Shown here piece after piece: positions 1 through 12,467 of a DNA stretch of 64,000 nt. The position numbers were made by a program, and so were the translations under genes. The notes beneath the pieces are model-generated. The model did no database searches. It worked only from the letters and a program-made list of their open reading frames with translations, and was not told the origin of the DNA. This stretch comes from Halichoerus grypus (lineage: Eukaryota > Chordata > Mammalia > Carnivora > Phocidae). How positions within the stretch are numbered: the stretch's first letter is position 1; every line of letters begins with the position of its first letter. The stretch covers positions 80,146,754 to 80,210,753 of the forward strand of contig NC_135721.1 of the NCBI RefSeq assembly GCF_964656455.1, given 5' to 3'.

Positions 1-2795
1 AAATGCCAAGCTAGAGGGGGAGGATGAGCTAGCTGTGAGCCAGCCCCAGCAGGCCAGGGAGGCTAGGAGCCTAGGAAGGGCGGGACGGCACCCCCAGCCA
101 GGGGACAGTCTCTACCATCACCCCCTCTCAGAGGTGCCCTGTGATGGTCTCAGGGACTGACCATCCCAAATGCCACCTGCCACCACCTCTAGGGATTCCA
201 GAGAGCCAGCTCTGCCTAACTGACCAGCTATGTGACAGTGAGTGAGATTCGACCCCTCTTGGCATCTATTCCTCATCCCACAAAGGAGGCTTTGAAGGAA
301 ATGGCCTAGAGATACCTCCTATAGACCCCTAGGATAACATGGATTCCAGCTAGTGAAAAACACATAGACCTACAGACCAGCAAATGCAACCTGTCTGCGT
401 AAGTTTCTAGTGTCAGTTTCCGGAAGGTCCACAAGATGGACAGGTCGCCTGGCCCTTCACACTGTGGGACAGGCACCAGGTAACAAGGCCAGTCAACACC
501 CAAAGCTGGAAGGGGAATTAGAGAAATCTTCCAAATATCTGGACTTACTCCATTCCAGAATGAAGTGATGACAAAAAGCAGGTATTTTAAATTGGAAGAG
601 TAATTCTAAAAGGCCGATAGCCCACAGGAGGCCCAAAAGCTATTTTTAAACACCTTATCAGAAGTCCAGGTCAAATAAGCACTAAAAAAACCCACAAAAA
701 TAGTAAGTCCTCAGAAAAATAAAATGCAAAAGCTGAGCTATCTGGCACATAGTCAGAGGCTGACTGCAGGGAAAGAGGCATCTTTCCAGAAAACGACCTA
801 AAAATAGCTCCAAAGAGAGAAATCCACCACGTATGCCAGCATTAGGTGTGAATGGGAACTTAATTAAACAGGTCTCCGAAGAACATGGGTTTCCCAAATA
901 AAACAAACAGCTCTTTAAATACCCAGGCCGGGAAGGGGTGGGGACACCCAGTGGCTGGGTGCTTGGAGCCAACAGCAGACACTGCAGTCTGCAGGGCTAG
1001 GGTGGTCCTGGGGCGGGGGGGGGGGGGGGGGGGGCAGCTGCTCAGCTCCTGAGTCCCCGGTTCCTCACTGACACCCCCCCAGGACACAGGAGGACACCTG
1101 CAGCCTGGCACACATCCCCCACTTACAGAGGCTCTCCTCACCTCTCAGCCTCCTGAGCACTAGAGGGAGGGGGCAGATAAAGACATCTGTTATTTACCTA
1201 TTCCTGTCTCCAAAGAGCTTCCCTCACTTCACAGAGAACCAAATTCGCCTTCTTTTTTAACCATCTGCCAGCTGCAGATACATTTGTAAAGTACTTCCCT
1301 TTTCAGTCAAGGAACCAAAATCTCAGGGTTCCTTTTAAAAATCGGTTCACTTTTTCCTTTTCACTACCCTGCTTTGACAAAGCTGCATGCCTTCAAATCT
1401 GCAGCAGGGATCCCAGAGATGAGCCACGTCTTTCCCCTGCCTTCTCATACCACAGGCTCCTCTTCTTTCTCCCTCTCTTGCATTTTTCCTCCTTTTCCTT
1501 TCCAACTAGCATTTAAAAAAAAAGGAGTCTGTAGTAAGTAAGCAAGAAATCCTCTGTTTACCATCCAGAGCTCTGTGAACTCCTGTTCTCATTGGCCTGA
1601 CTGCCATATTCTGGGCACTCAATACTAGGAAGTATCTCCCGCATGCCAAGCAGTCTTTGGGGTGGAGAGGAGAAAGCACACCACCTGGCCTAATGATACA
1701 TCAGTTCCAGTATTTACTAAGCACACGCTGTTTCCAGTGTGAAAGATACACAGCACAGGCCTCAGTGTGCAGGCATGGCCTCACCCAGCACAGCCCTCTG
1801 CTGAGGGGATGCCCTACACCCTTAAACTGGGGCCCTTCACTAGCTGCTGGATCAGATACCTTTCTTCCTCAGGCTCACACAGACCCGGGCACATCAGTGG
1901 GCTTTTCCATTACAAGTAGCTGTGACACGCCTGCCATCAGCCAACAGCTCAGCCAAGAACTATGGCCGCTGGGGAGGTCAGGTGGCACCAGAATGGACCA
2001 CCAGGAAAAAAGCATGCCTGCCCCTCACAAGCCAGGAGGGGATGGCAGGGTGTGAAGCCGGCCAGGGGAGGGGGGTCCATGGAGGCCCTAGTGCAGGGAG
2101 GCGGTTCACAACTACAAAGGCAGCCGGGGGTCCCAGGAGTATGGGAAGTTGGGAAGGGGTGCATCCAAGGGAGATCCTAGCCTGGGCTTTCAAAAGTCCT
2201 CCCAGAGGTGAGAAGTACAGGAACCAGCATCTCCTGGTTTATATATCACTTGTGCTTTGCAGCTGACTGATGCTGAGTTCCCAAACGTGTTCTGTGATAA
2301 AAGCACTTGAGCCACAATTTAGGAATTCCACAGACTGCAAGAGTGTGGGCAAGTTTGGGGGCGGTTCATCAACAGAGACTGTCCACGAATCTAGTGTCCT
2401 GTGGAATTTTTATTAGAATATCCTGACATGTAGACTTGGCATATTGTGTCCATGCACAGGCAGAACAAACTGTTATAAAGCTTTCAGTGTTTATTTTTGG
2501 GCATCATGCACTCATCTGATGCACCAGAACATGGTCTTTGGACTCTACATTGCCCATCATTGTTCACTGGCCAGGAAAACTTGGGAAAGTCTTGTGATCA
2601 AACCCTGAGTTGGACCCAGGTCTGGTGAGGAGTTAATGAAGCTGTGTAGGAAACGTTCTTTCCAAGGGACTCAGCATTATGCCAATATTTTCCCTTTGTC
2701 AGCTAGTTGTCATGTGAGAAAAAGGATGATTTGGTTCTCAAAATGAGGAGTGTATATTCATTTTTCTATACAATCATTAAAAATAAAGGTAGAGG
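1..2795. other. Intron sequence, no gene seen
   Basis: No coding block or clear repeat is recognised apart from the G run at 1015-1034. Open frames around 1657-2266 are in GC-rich sequence and have no domain. Confidence 0.6.
1015..1034. repeat. Poly-G run (20 G)
   Basis: Twenty consecutive G, preceded by GGGGC. A mononucleotide tract of this length is unstable and easily mis-assembled. Confidence 0.9.
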
Positions 2796-3160
2796 TATGA
2801 ACAACCCAAGTGCCCACCCATGATGAATGGATAAACAAAATGTGGTATATCCGTGCAATGGAATATTACTCACACTTAAAAGGGAATGAAGTACTGATTC
2901 ATGCTACAATGGATGAGCCTGGAAAACCTTATGTTGAGTGAAAGAAGCCAGTCACAAAGGGCCACGTGCTACGTGACCCCATTCATCTGAAAGCCCAGAG
3001 GAAGTGCTGTTGCTCAGGGCTGGGGTGAGGGGTAGAGGTGCGGGGTGGAGTGGCAATACAGGGTGTGGGGTATCCTCCTGAGGTGATGGAAATGTTCTAT
3101 ACTGATGGTGGTGATGGTTGCCCATGTCTGTATCTACACCAAAACCACTTCGAATGTGCC
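2796..3160 (+). mobile_element. Old L1 3'-end relic
   Basis: Sequence such as GATGAATGGATAAACAAAAT, followed by GTGGTATATCC and GGAATATTACTC, then TGAAAGAAGCCAG and a G-rich stretch before GTGATGGTTGC, is the usual 3' end of ancient mammalian L1 copies in sense orientation. It is divergent, lacks ORFs and seems to have an internal deletion near 2995. Edges are approximate. Confidence 0.75.
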
Positions 3161-3655
3161 AATTTCACAACCACCCCCTTCTCCTTTTGGTGTCAAGAAA
3201 GGATCTTCCCAACCACTTTTCTAAGAACACCCCCCCCCCACTTCTCCCTTCAAGTAGCACCGTCACTGTCCTTCCTCCTACCCTGTCCATGGCACACAGG
3301 GACCTCCTCCCCTCTCATCTGCAACCTGGCTTTACCTTCTCCCCACTCATTTACAGATCATCTAGGGCTGCTTTTCCTACCCCCGCCCAGAGCTTAGACT
3401 ATATGTGGGCCACAAAGCTTAAAACAGTTACTATGTGGTCTTTCACAATACTTACTGACTCCTGTACTATATTAAATCAATTATTACAGTTAACTGGAGT
3501 TATCTCCCACAAACAAAACTGTTTGCTTCCAGTGGGCAAAATATCACAATATTCTTTATATTTCTCTGAATATATTTTATATTTATGTATAGCATATAGT
3601 GCTTTGCATACCATTAAACGTTTAATCAAATACTTTCCAAACTGAACACTCTAAT
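3161..3655. other. Intron sequence, no gene seen
   Basis: C/T-rich to AT-rich unique sequence. The open frames at 3038-3645 begin in the L1 relic and have no recognisable domain. Confidence 0.55.
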
Positions 3656-3670
3656 AAATGATTAATTTGA

Positions 3671-3865
3671 GGGGCGCCTGGGTGGCTCAGTCATTAGGCG
3701 CCTGCCTTCGGCTCAGGTCATGATCCCAGGGTCCTGGGATCGAGCCCCGCATCGGGCTCCCTGCTCGGAGGGAAGCCTGCTTCTCCCTCTCCCACTCCCC
3801 CGCTTGTGTCCCCTCTCTTGCTGTCTCTGTCAAATAAGTAAATAAAATCTTAAAAAAAAAAAAAA
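3671..3865 (+). mobile_element. Can-SINE (tRNA-derived), forward
   Basis: It has the GGGGCGCCTGGGTGGCTCAG head, the GGTCATGATCCCAGGGTCC core with a B-box-like GGGATCGAGCCC, a CT-rich body and an AATAAAATCTT(A)n tail. A 15-base target-site duplication flanks it at 3656-3670 and 3867-3881, AAATGATTAATTTGA with one mismatch, so both ends are exact. Confidence 0.95.
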
Positions 3866-3881
3866 GAAATGATTACTTTGA

Positions 3882-6800
3882 GCCTCGGTCTTGCGTGTTA
3901 CACCTGTTGGTTACCCCATCTCATGCGTATCAGGTCATTTGACTTAAAAAGGAAGAGAGATGCCAGATACCCAGTGAATATTTTTTTTTAAACAATTTGC
4001 GGGTAATTTTAAGTGCACACAGGCTCTAGGACTAAAATGAAGAAAAATTCGCCCTAAGTCACCACAACATAATTAGGTGCAATGGGAGTTTGGTAATTTA
4101 CCCATCCCCATTAACAATCTGTTCTCTTAGGTGCTACACAACTCCACAGGAAAAAGAATCAACATTTTGGAAGTTTACAACCCACCAGCCACAACCCATA
4201 AAAATAAGACGCCAATCTGATTGTAATAGTGGGAAAGAAGATTTTCATCACGGTTTTTGTTAACACTCACATACACAGAATTATGCCACCTGATTGCAGG
4301 AAAGTTTAAAGCAACATCACTCACGATGTCAAGAAGCACTTGGAAGTCTTCTCGCCTGTTTAGTTCTGAGAACTTCCTTTATCATAAGCAATGGACAGAT
4401 TTGTTAAAGAAACATTCTGGCGCCATTTCACACAACCATAGTTTTGCTCCCAACTTCACAGAGGCATCCATTATGCAGTTGCGTGCAGAGAGAATGATCT
4501 CCAGCCTTATGCCAACCGCTGGATGCACCTAAGAATGTGGTCTTTTGTCAATGTCATCTTGACAACCCTGACGCGCATTGCAAAGCAGGTATCACTTTGG
4601 GGGAATTCATAAAAGACACACCTGCTAGAAGCTCCAGATAAGTAGCTCACAGTGATGCAAACATAAAAGCTATTTTTACTGGGCTTTTAATTTCAACTTT
4701 GATTATTTAATAAGACATGAAATTAATATATTTCCAAGGTATATATACTTATGATAAGCTACGAAGTCATCTGATGGGGAAGTATAAAAAATGGAGAATA
4801 TGGATACAAATAATATAATGCTTTTTATTTTGCTAAATAAAACTTTGGGGGGGAATTATAATCTGATCAAGATAGTCATTTTTCTCCAAGAGGTACAACA
4901 CAGAAAGTCAAAAGGACTGAACACATAAATTCACCTGCTGTGGGGTGATGAGGTATCAGATGGAGCCTGACGATTAAAAGCACACACTTGCCGCCAAGCC
5001 CTCTCACCACCAGGTAACTCCAGATCACTCCTGGCCAGGCCTCACACCATGTCACCTGAGGCTTCTCTCTCACTAGGGGGTATTGTAGGCAGCATTTTCC
5101 ATCCCAGGAGAAACACAACACGGTCCACGAGGAGCTTCTGCGGGCAGGGCCACGGAAGCTCTCCCCCCCGATCTGTGAGCCTGCAAATGTTTCCGATGGA
5201 GCACCCCAGTCCCTGTTCCAGTCACGGCCTGCATTCTCCCTCACGTCTGGTCTTGGGGAAGTTGGAGGCTGCCGGTACAGAGCTGCCTCCTTCCCTCTGA
5301 AGAAGCTTCTATTTTTTAGCCTGAAAGGAGCACTTTAAACATACTTTCAGATTCCTTTATTAAATAAAAAATGCTAGAATAAATGTCAGCTGCCATACAG
5401 TGCCCCAGAAAAGCAAACACTCTCCCCCTTTCAGTTATACTTAAAGCAGCAGCCTAGAAAGTAGGAACCATTTTTTATTCTGTTCATGGATATCAATAAA
5501 TAACCAAATTCTAATATTTTGCTCTTGCAATGGTGTCTCTCGGGAAGTCTCAAGAGTCACATGGACAAAGGTGCCATATGATGTGATGGAGAAAATCTCA
5601 AGCGGACTCAGGCACCTAGCGCTTAATCATGCCCTCGGCAGTGCAGGACAAGAGGACTTCCTTCTCACCACACAGACTTGTCTGGCTCTCCTTTCCACAT
5701 GCAGCTGTGGTGACCGGGGCTGCTGTCTCTCTGGACCTGGTCTTTCGTCTGGATGATGAGCCAAGTCCACGGAGCAGAAGCCCCAGGCAAAGTGTCCCAC
5801 GCTGTCCAGCCTTGATGCGTAGACACTATGGCCCTTGGTGTCCTAGCCAGACAGTTTTTCTTCTCTGCCTCCAGATCTTACAGGAAGAAGAGCACAGACA
5901 TCAGCTGGCGGCAGGCGGAGACTGTGATGCTGGCAGCAGGGAAGCCTTGCTGGGCCCAGGGAACAGGTCTGGTTCTCAGGAGGGCCCTCCACCGCTGTAA
6001 GCCACGTACGGTTCTCCCGTTCATCAGAGCTCGAAGGGCCCTGCAGGGAGCGCGTGGCTGCAAGCAGAGACCCCTCCCTGCCTTCATGGGGGTGCCGTCT
6101 CCACCTGAGGAGGTGAAATGAGTGCAGGGAGTCCCCTGTGTCGCACCCGTGCTGCAGTGGGCACATATGTAATATATGTTTACATGTATGTAGCCTCAAG
6201 TACCATCTTGAGTTTTTCTACACAATGTAAATTTTCACAAGTCTAGAACAAAACACTGTCTCAGACTAAATAGAGGCCATTCAGTGAGTTAAATCAGCAT
6301 GGTGAACTTTTTTCACTGAACTGAACTTTTTTCACTGGAATTTCAAGTAGATTTTTACAACTCAACCTCTCAGATAAAACGTAAACGGACACCTTTGGGA
6401 ATAATTTGCCGTAATGACAAAGAAGTGGCACACACGGAGGGGACTGGGGTCCTATCTGTCCTCTTTCATCGTGCAGCTCTGAAGCCCAGCATAGAGTGTG
6501 GCCAAGCTGCTCAGTAAATAGCACTCACCGATCCGACAGGCTGGCCCGGCGCTTCCAGGCAGCAGGATGCCAGGGCCGGGCCCAGCTCGGCCTGTGGGAG
6601 CCGCGCAAACCTGCCAAGTCCAGAAACAGGGGAGGCAGGTCAGCGGCCTCTGGGCTCCCATCCAGCTCCAACATTCTTTTATGTTGTAAAATAAGTAGAC
6701 CCACAGAATCACACATTTACTAAAAATAAAACTAAACTCTGGCCCAATGGCTGGCAAACCAAGACAGATGCTAAATCAGTAGGCTGAATATAATGCAAGT

Positions 6801-7046
6801 AATATTGGACAGGGGCCTTTCTTTCCCACACCCTCCCAAATCCTTACAAATTTGTAGTCAGGAAAGTGTTCACCTCAATGTTGCAGGTAGGTTCTGTTCT
6901 TAGGGGAAGAGCTAATAAGATAGATTTCCCAAACTGACATCACAGGATTCTCTCTCCCGATCTAAAACCCCATTCAGTATGAACTGTCTTTTTCTACATT
7001 TGGTGGCAAGGAGATATTTGTTTTAGCAGTTGTTGGAAATGTTAAA
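3882..7046. other. Intron sequence, no gene seen
   Basis: Mostly unique. It is AT-rich around 4640-4860 and more GC-rich at 4980-6120, where several short overlapping frames occur on both strands. None shows a domain, codon bias or splice context that supports coding. Confidence 0.55.
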
Positions 7047-7060
7047 CACAAATGAGTTTC

Positions 7061-7258
7061 TTTTTTTTTTTTTTAAGATTTTATTTATTTGACAGAGAGA
7101 GACACAGCCAGAGAGGGAACACAAGCAGGGGGAATGGGAGAGGGAGAAGCAGGCTTCCCACCGAGCAGGGAGCCCGATGTGGGGCTCGATCCCAGGACTC
7201 TGGGATCATGACCTGAGCTGAAGGCAGACGCTTAATGACTGAGCCACCCAGGCGCCCC
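7061..7258 (-). mobile_element. Can-SINE, reverse
   Basis: It starts with a poly-T tail then AAGATTTTATTTATTTGA and ends at CCACCCAGGCGCCCC, the reverse of the SINE head. The target-site duplication CACAAATGAGTTTC is perfect at 7047-7060 and 7259-7272, indicating a fairly young insertion. Confidence 0.95.
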
Positions 7259-7369
7259 CACAAATGAGTTTCTAAATCCATCTGAGTGACTGGCCCTAGG
7301 TACTCCTATTTCACATACAATTTGTACTTGCATCGAGCAGTCCAGCAAATTCATTTGGTAGCAAAGAGC

Positions 7370-7545
7370 ATACACTCTAACGCCTCACTCCCTGCGTTCA
7401 AATCCCAGCTCTAATTCTTAGTGCTGTGTGACCTCACCTAAGTTACTCAACCTCTCTGTGCCACAGAGTCCTTATCTGTAGGGTGGAGGTGATGGCAGTC
7501 CCTCCCTCCAGGACTGCTATAGGGACTGTGTGATTTTATTCTATG
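7370..7545 (+). mobile_element. MIR SINE relic, forward
   Basis: The order GCGTTCAAATCCCAGCTCTA, GCTGTGTGACCTCACCTAAG, ACTCAACCTCTCTGTGCC, CTTATCTGTAGGGTGG matches the MIR core. It is an old tRNA-derived mammalian SINE; ends are approximate. Confidence 0.85.
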
Positions 7546-9765
7546 CAAACACTAAGAAGGCAGTACGCACTCTGGTTACCATCATCTTTGTCCCAACGAG
7601 ACAAAAGTCTAAGTCTCAGTAATGACATTTTCAACCACTAGGAAAATTACTGAAAGGCACACGCCAATGATGCAGAGACACTGCCTGCCCTCCTCTGAAG
7701 TTAAAATCACTCGGGGAATGCAAAACACAGGTGACGACACTGGGTTAAGTGTACAAAACAGCTACCCCAGTGACTAAGGGGCTAGAAACCACACCAAGAA
7801 TGGCACTGAAATGTGCTCACGACAGCCAAGGCCAGGCCACCACTGGCCGGCCACAGGGGCACGGAGCCAGCCTAACAGAACCAGGGGAAAAATGACTAAC
7901 AGCAGAACAACAGAGCGTGTCTACACTCAGGAGTGACTTGGCCGCTTGCAGGAGCACAAGAATGCCTTTAAGGAGGAGATGCTGTCTCCCCATTTCTTCC
8001 ACTGTAGTACAGAAGGTTAATCATAACATTACTAACATGCCAATTTAATCAGCTAAAATCACAATATAAAATCCTGGATGGGTTTTGTTTGTGTCAAATG
8101 TTTTAAGTTCCCACTTCCTGTCCAGAACGCTTCTTTTCCGCCTTGCTGTGTGCCTGGTGAACTTACGTGAACTAGGAGTGTCCTCGACTGTCCCGGGCAG
8201 GGCCTGGCTTGGGCTTCCTCACCGTCCCCCGGAGGCAGGAAAACCAACTGCTGCCCCAAGACACCGGGGACTCCGCCCCCCACTCCTCATGATGTCTGCA
8301 CCGCTCAACAGGTTCTGGACTCAAGTAAATGTGATGTCCTCCATTTATTTTGTTACATTAATTTGCCTCTTCAGATTAAGGATTTAAAACAAGACTTTTT
8401 ATTTAAGTTCCCGAAGAAAACAAACACAGCTGTCTTCAGTCTTCTCTGAAGCTCTAACAATCCAATCTTTTATTGTTTAAAAAAAATGCACACACACTGA
8501 ACCCATCTTACAAGGGATTTTATACACATCGATTCAGAAAGAATTACCTGCAGCATGTCCCTGTCAAATTATTCTGGTCAATACACAGAAAAATAATCAC
8601 CATTCAAGTCCCAACGGGAGAACTTTCAGCAATCAGAAAAAAACATTCCAGATGCAGTCAAAGTGTCTACCGATGCATATGTTCTACTCTGCTCACATTT
8701 TATTATCTTGATGTCTCGATGGCATAACTGAGACCCAAACGAAGGAAATGGAAGAACACAAACATCAGAGAAGGGGGTCCCCTACTTTAAACACAGGCTG
8801 GTTCAGCCACAACATGGGGACAACATATTACTCAGAGGCACCCACAGTTTTCTTCATGTTTTCCTCGTGGAAATAAATGGGAAATGTAAACATTGTTTCA
8901 GGCTCTCTGTTGTTTGAGGAGGCCACTCTCCCCAGCACCTGCCTCAGTGACAAACACCAGCTTCTGCCCGTGTTCTGGACAGCTACTCGACTGCCTCATT
9001 GGGCGTGGCAGACAACTTCTTGAACTCCCAAACTCAGCAAACCCAACCAGTGAGCCCTGCTGGGGCAAAAGCCCCACGCACTCAGTGGGAGAAGAAGGTG
9101 CTGCCTCCAGGTGGTAAGGAGGGGGATCCAGCCTAGTGTGGGATGTGCTCGCTCTCTCTAGGGAAGCTTGTGAAGGCACAGGAGCCCCCCAGGATGGGGT
9201 GGAGGTGAGCGAACAACCTGGGAAGGAGGGACCCTGAGGCTGAGCCACGGTTTAGAGCTCCCACCTCCCACCTTGGCCCAGGCTGGATGGGGTGGAGCCC
9301 TGGGCCAGGGCGGCTGGGAGACCAGCAGCCCCCCAGGGTCCCACTGCCAGGGACACAGGTGCACTGGCTATGTCTGCCTTCATCTCTTGAAACACTGCCT
9401 TTCTGTGCTTCATCCTGCAAGGAAACTATAGGCCTTTGTGTGAAAAATGTCTATTTTTATGAACAGGGATAAGAACCTGCTCATTTAAAGAGATGGGTGT
9501 GGGGGGAGAGAGTTTAATAATGGTTAGACCAGTCCAAGAGTCTCCCAGAACTCCCAAGGGAGAGAGCAGAATTTCAGACCACACTAGAAGGAGATCCAGA
9601 TCTACCCAAGCACCACAGCCAGGAGCCAACTGAGGCAGGCCCAGCAGCAGACAGAGCACGCGCGTGAGAGGGTGCTCGAGAAGCACAGGACACCACCATG
9701 CAGCCTCAAATACACACACCACACCCAGGGAGAGACTGTGGCACCCAGGGCAGCATCCCAGGCTC
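7546..9765. other. Intron sequence, no gene seen
   Basis: Unique sequence, more GC-rich at 8890-9420. Open frames on both strands there have no domain, and none is favoured. Confidence 0.55.
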
Positions 9766-9903
9766 GACACACGTTGTGCCATTTAACCCCACTAAAGACT
9801 GCTACATCTCCATTCTGTATCTGAGAAAAACCGAACTTCCAAAATACTGAGGAGCTCACCTACAACTCGTAAGTCAGGACTGGGATTCCAGAGCCCACGT
9901 GGC
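9766..9903 (-). mobile_element. MIR-like relic, reverse
   Basis: The stretch TGCCATTTAACCCCACTAAA through TCTGTATCTGAGAAAAACCG to GACTGGGATTCCAGAGCCCA follows the reverse complement of MIR. Divergent, edges approximate. Confidence 0.55.
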
Positions 9904-9929
9904 CCCGTGGGACAGCAGTGACCTGGAAT

Positions 9930-10085
9930 GGGCCCTTGGCTCCACTCCTTATTAGCATTATTAGCACTATGACCTCGGACAGGTAATTTAAACTCTCTGG
10001 GTCTTACCTCCTTATCTGTAATGTGGATAAATTATTTCTGACCTGACAGAGCTCTTGTAAGGATCAAAATACTCTATGTAGAAAT
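9930..10085 (+). mobile_element. MIR relic, forward
   Basis: TATGACCTCGGACAGGTAAT, AAACTCTCTGGGTCTTACCT, CCTTATCTGTAATGTGGATA and CTCTTGTAAGGATCAAAAT follow the MIR core in order. Confidence 0.8.
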
Positions 10086-10220
10086 GTACTGGGAGGTTGC
10101 ATAGGTTTTGTTTTTGTTTTGAAGGGTAAATTTTGCATTTTGACAAAGAAAATGAGTGAGCAGACAGGCAGGAGAGGAAGACGTTAATTTCTAGGTTCTT
10201 CTATTAAAAAAAAAAAAAGT

Positions 10221-10419
10221 GGGGCGCCTGGGTGGCTAAGTCGTTAAGCGTCTGCCTTCAGCTCAGGTCATGATTCCAGGGTCCTGGGATCGAGCCCTGC
10301 ATCGGGCTCCCTGCTCAGCGGGAAGCCTGCTCCTCCCTCTCCCACTCCCCCTGCTTGTGTTCCTTCTCTCGCTCTTTCTCTGTCAAATAAATAAATAAAA
10401 TCTTAAAAAAAAAAAAAAA
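10221..10419 (+). mobile_element. Can-SINE, forward
   Basis: Complete head, core, CT-rich body and (AAAT)n AATCTT(A)n tail. It inserted in an A-rich site, so the duplication (A-run ending AAAAAGT on both sides, about 10206-10220 and 10407-10421) is less informative. Confidence 0.95.
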
Positions 10420-10421
10420 GT

Positions 10422-11229
10422 AAGACTAAATTGGGAAGAGCTGGTATGGAACTCAAATGTTCTTTGCTGATTTACACACAAAAGGCACAGCCTTCAAAAG
10501 GCCCTTGAAACCTCTCCAGGCTCCAATTTCCTCATCTTTAATGTGTGGGTGTTGAACTGTACCACATGTGCCTAGATACAGGGCAAAGCTGTGTTTCCAA
10601 AATCACCAAGCAGCAAGTGAGGAGCCACCCTCCTTTGGGCTTCCTACTCAGACTCTCACAGTGGAAAGCACTCTACCACTGACTTCGTTAGCAACACCAA
10701 AGAACTACTTGGAGGAAACACACAAGCCTGAGACTAACTCAGTCAACAGTGGTCTCAGGATGTGCTTTGTGAGAATAGTGATAGAAGGGACAAAGTTAAC
10801 ACAGAGTCAGTAATGAACCTGAAAGGAATGGTCCACATTCCAAGTGCTACTTGATATTATAAACAATCCTTTAAAGATCACTTTTAAAAAAAGGAAGAAG
10901 CAGCGAACTGTTCCAGTGTTGGGTGAATCAGTCATTGTGGCTCAGAATAAAAATGATTAAAGAGTACGTCCTGAATTGGGTGGATGATGCAAGAAGGGTG
11001 GGTGTGTGAGGTACAAGGAGTTCAAGTATGGTGTGCAGGATGTGAGGTTCGTGGGGTGTCTCTGCTCACCAGGTCAGCAGCCCACCTTCTCCCCAACCAA
11101 TGAGTCGTTGCATCTGTGCTCAGCTCTTCCTGAAGTGAGGACACTCACCCAGGTTTTCTTGCTGCTGATGCCTCTGCCCTTCTCCCACCCCACCCTGCAC
11201 CTCCATTTTGAAAAACTGGGAAGAGAAAA
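10422..11229. other. Intron sequence, no gene seen
   Basis: Unique, moderately AT-rich. An 81-codon open frame at 10568-10813 has no recognisable domain or initiation support. A weak MIR-like piece lies near 10500-10550. Confidence 0.5.
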
Positions 11230-11400
11230 GACATATATACTGGCACCTACTATGGGCCAAATGCTGGGAGAAGTGCTTTCAGGTAACCCCTCTCACTGAA
11301 GGCCCATGACAGCTTTGCAGGATAGTAATTTGGTCAGGGGGCCACACAGGAAGTAAGTGACAGAACAGGCATTCAAACCCAGGTCTTCCTAAACCCCCAA
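11230..11400 (-). mobile_element. MIR relic, reverse
   Basis: CTGGCACCTACTATGGGCCA, followed later by TTGGTCAGGGGGCCACACAG and GGCATTCAAACCCAGGTCTT, is the reverse-complement order of MIR. Confidence 0.75.
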
Positions 11401-11411
11401 GCCCCCCTCAG

Positions 11412-11757
11412 TGGAATCTAGAGCTGCACTGTTCACACAGCCATCGGCCACATTAGCTACTACTACACACGAAATGGGACCGTCTGAACTGAGATGTGAA
11501 GTAAGGGTAAAACAGACACCACGGTTTGAAGACTTAATTCAAAAAAGGAATGCAAATACCACATCAATAATTTTTATGTTCATTATATGCTGAAATGATA
11601 AAAATTTGGATATATTGGATTAAGTAAGATACATTATTAAAATTAATTTCATCTGTTTCTTTTTGCTTTTTTTAATGGTACTAGCCAATTTAAAATTATA
11701 TACATCACTTTTGTGGCTTACATTGGATTTCTTTTGGGCAGCACTGATCTAGAACAC
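11412..11757 (+). mobile_element. DNA transposon relic, copy A (probably hAT-Charlie non-autonomous)
   Basis: This shares an ordered series of blocks with the copy at 38175-38500, including a GATACATTATTAAAATTAAT-type block, TTTCATCTGTTTCTTTTTGC and an end like GGGCAGCACTGATCTAGA. The pattern resembles an old mammalian hAT-type MITE; the exact family name is uncertain. A frame at 11411-11593 lies inside it and is not a gene. Confidence 0.65.
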
Positions 11758-12251
11758 TAGAATGAAGAGTCTCAATCAAGCCTTTGCAAAGTACCATCCT
11801 ATTAAAAGAGCCACAATGCAAGCAGCAGCCAGAAGTCTGATATCAGATGGGATGAGAAGTTCTTGACCAGTGATGGTCTTTACCCCTCTGTATCCTACTA
11901 TCATTTTGTTTTGTTTTGTTTTTCAAACTTCCCAGAAGTTCCATATGGTGCAATTTTATAAATAAATGAAAAAATTCATTTGAAAAAAGAAAAGAAAATG
12001 TGTCCCACAACTCAGTCCTGCTTAAGGATAACATGCTCTGAAACCAGTTAGGACACCCAAAAAGAGCATCTGCCATAATAAAGCCACCAGTGGCAAAAAT
12101 TCATGGGAAATTTCTGAATTATTTTCTGAAACATGAGGATGAAAGAATATTTTTAAAGTAATATAATTACATGTGTTTTTAGTATGTATAATTAAATAAA
12201 CCAAATATTAGAAGTGGATATTTGAGTATTCCATTTACATTCCCAGAAACT

Positions 12252-12450
12252 GGGGCACCTGGGTGGCTCAGTCATTAAGCATCTGCCTTCGGCTCAGGTC
12301 ATGATCCCAGGCTCCTGGGATCGAGCCCCGCATTGGGCTCCCTGCTCAGCGAGAAGCCTGCTTCTCCCTCTCCTACTCCCCCTGCTTGTGTTCCTGCTCT
12401 TGCTCTCTCTCTCTGTCAAATAAATAAATAAAATCTTAAAAAAAAAAAAA
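12252..12450 (+). mobile_element. Can-SINE, forward
   Basis: Full-length with a GGGGCACCTGGG head variant and an AATAAAATCTT(A)n tail. The 17-base target-site duplication ATTTACATTCCCAGAAA is perfect at 12233-12249 and 12451-12467, so this insertion is among the younger ones here. Confidence 0.96.
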
Positions 12451-12467
12451 ATTTACATTCCCAGAAA

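Noticed and set aside
3671..3865. tRNA-like core in the SINEs, considered as tRNA genes
   Set aside because: The A/B-box-like sequences belong to SINE heads with CT-rich bodies, A tails and target-site duplications, so they are retroposons.
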